From CAYHPY01 sp964358485 (GTDB lineage Bacteria > Elusimicrobiota > Elusimicrobia > UBA1565 > UBA9628): a stretch of DNA of 13,805 nucleotides. The stretch lies in NCBI GenBank assembly GCA_964358485.1, contig CAYHPY010000099.1, forward strand, positions 1 through 13,805. The letters run 5' to 3'. How positions within the stretch are numbered: the first letter of the stretch is position 1; every line of letters starts with the position of its first letter. Positions 13,387 to 13,805 of this stretch are shown here, one piece after another. The notes under the pieces were generated by a model, which did no database searches, had not been told where the DNA came from, and saw only the letters and a program-made list of their open reading frames with translations. The position numbers were made by a program, and so were the translations under genes.

Positions 13387-13805
13387 TTATTCCTCCCATT
13401 TCTTGAACAGCAGACAGCCGTTGACGTCGCCGAAACCGAACGAGGCTTTGATCACGAAATCGAGGGGCTTGCGGACCAGGGCCCGGGGAATGCTGGCCTC
13501 CACGGGCGCGATCTGTGGATGAACTTCTTCGCAGTTGATGGAGGGGTGGACGTAGCCCTGGGAAAGCTGGTCGATTGCGGCGACGCATTCGATGGCCCCG
13601 GCCGCGCCCAAGGTGTGGCCGATCATGGATTTGGTGGATTGGATCAGCGGAAAGCGTTCCGCGGGCAGGCCCAGGGCCTTGAGCCAGCTGGCCACCTCGC
13701 GGGGGTCGGCCCCGGTCGAGGTCAGATGCCCGTTGATCAGGGAAATCTTGGAAGGGTCCACGCCGGAGTCGTCGATCACCCGCCGGATGCAGCGCGCCAC
13801 GCCCT
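13387..13805 (-). CDS. Beta-ketoacyl-ACP synthase (KAS II/FabF type), C-terminal part; 5' end beyond the window
   Basis: The frame is open to the window edge, so only about 138 C-terminal residues are visible. They contain the two catalytic histidine regions of KAS enzymes: SLINGHLTSTGADPREV (usual NAHGTGT..ND..E) and STKSMIGHTLGAAGAIE. The latter is a near-perfect FabF-type match. After these comes the usual short tail FVIKASFGFGDVNGCLLF. The active-site cysteine lies outside the window, so activity cannot be judged; a chain-length-factor-like partner is possible. The enzyme would condense malonyl-ACP with an acyl chain. It is the most upstream visible gene of the - strand cluster, followed 5 bases later by the unknown coiled-coil protein. 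Confidence 0.9.
   Translation of the reverse strand, partial: GVARCIRRVIDDSGVDPSKISLINGHLTSTGADPREVASWLKALGLPAERFPLIQSTKSMIGHTLGAAGAIECVAAIDQLSQGYVHPSINCEEVHPQIAPVEASIPRALVRKPLDFVIKASFGFGDVNGCLLFKKWEE
13392..13397 (-). promoter_or_regulatory. Ribosome binding site that fixes the start at 13381
   Basis: GGGAGG on the - strand lies 10 bases before ATG 13381 and overlaps the last codons of the ketosynthase gene. It supports MAFKRRE as the N-terminus in place of upstream in-frame candidates up to 13588. Confidence 0.75.

Overview
This is a high-GC bacterial window: two hand-counted lines give about 65% GC or more for most of it, falling to about 47% in one island. The organism cannot be named from the sequence. 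The lipid and envelope enzymes, heptose-type sugar genes and large TPR proteins suggest a Gram-negative-type bacterium, possibly one of the high-GC uncultivated lineages such as Elusimicrobiota-like groups, but that is a weak inference. No tRNA, rRNA, CRISPR array or transposase is visible.

Region A (1-9977, + strand) is a tightly packed operon already running when the window begins. It opens with the 3' part of a gene for a membrane protein with a long TPR tail. An extended-SDR nucleotide-sugar epimerase follows after 9 bases. Then come a UDP-glucose-dehydrogenase-family protein that lacks the catalytic cysteine, a classical SDR, a Gfo/Idh/MocA oxidoreductase, a GHMP kinase of the heptose-7-phosphate-kinase type, a SIS isomerase of the GmhA type, a second TPR protein, and a tetrapyrrole-methylase-fold SAM methyltransferase. 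From the epimerase to the methyltransferase, every junction is a 4-base ATGA or GTGA overlap (seven in a row), so the eight proteins are probably translationally coupled. The best reading is synthesis or modification of an unusual nucleotide-activated sugar, perhaps heptose-derived, for a surface glycan. The methyltransferase recalls the borosin alpha-N-methyltransferase branch of its superfamily, but no precursor peptide is visible and two recalled catalytic residues are not conserved.

Region B (9889-13805, - strand) converges on region A. In transcription order it holds the 3' end of a beta-ketoacyl-ACP synthase gene, an unrecognised 300-residue protein with a predicted coiled coil, a fusion of a PlsC-type acyltransferase with a 4'-phosphopantetheinyl transferase, and a FabD-like malonyl-ACP transacylase. 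Together these look like part of a specialised fatty-acid/polyketide or lipid-assembly locus: condensation, ACP activation, malonyl loading and acyl transfer. The transacylase gene has its own promoter-like sequence with an AT-rich upstream element, inside a roughly 490-base low-GC island that also covers its first 95 or so codons. Its 3' end overlaps the last gene of region A by 89 bases, tail to tail.

The points most worth checking are the cysteine-less dehydrogenase homologue, the methyltransferase in a sugar operon, the acyltransferase-phosphopantetheinyl transferase fusion whose frame has no ordinary start codon where one is expected, the mosaic composition of the transacylase gene, and the unknown protein beside the ketosynthase.
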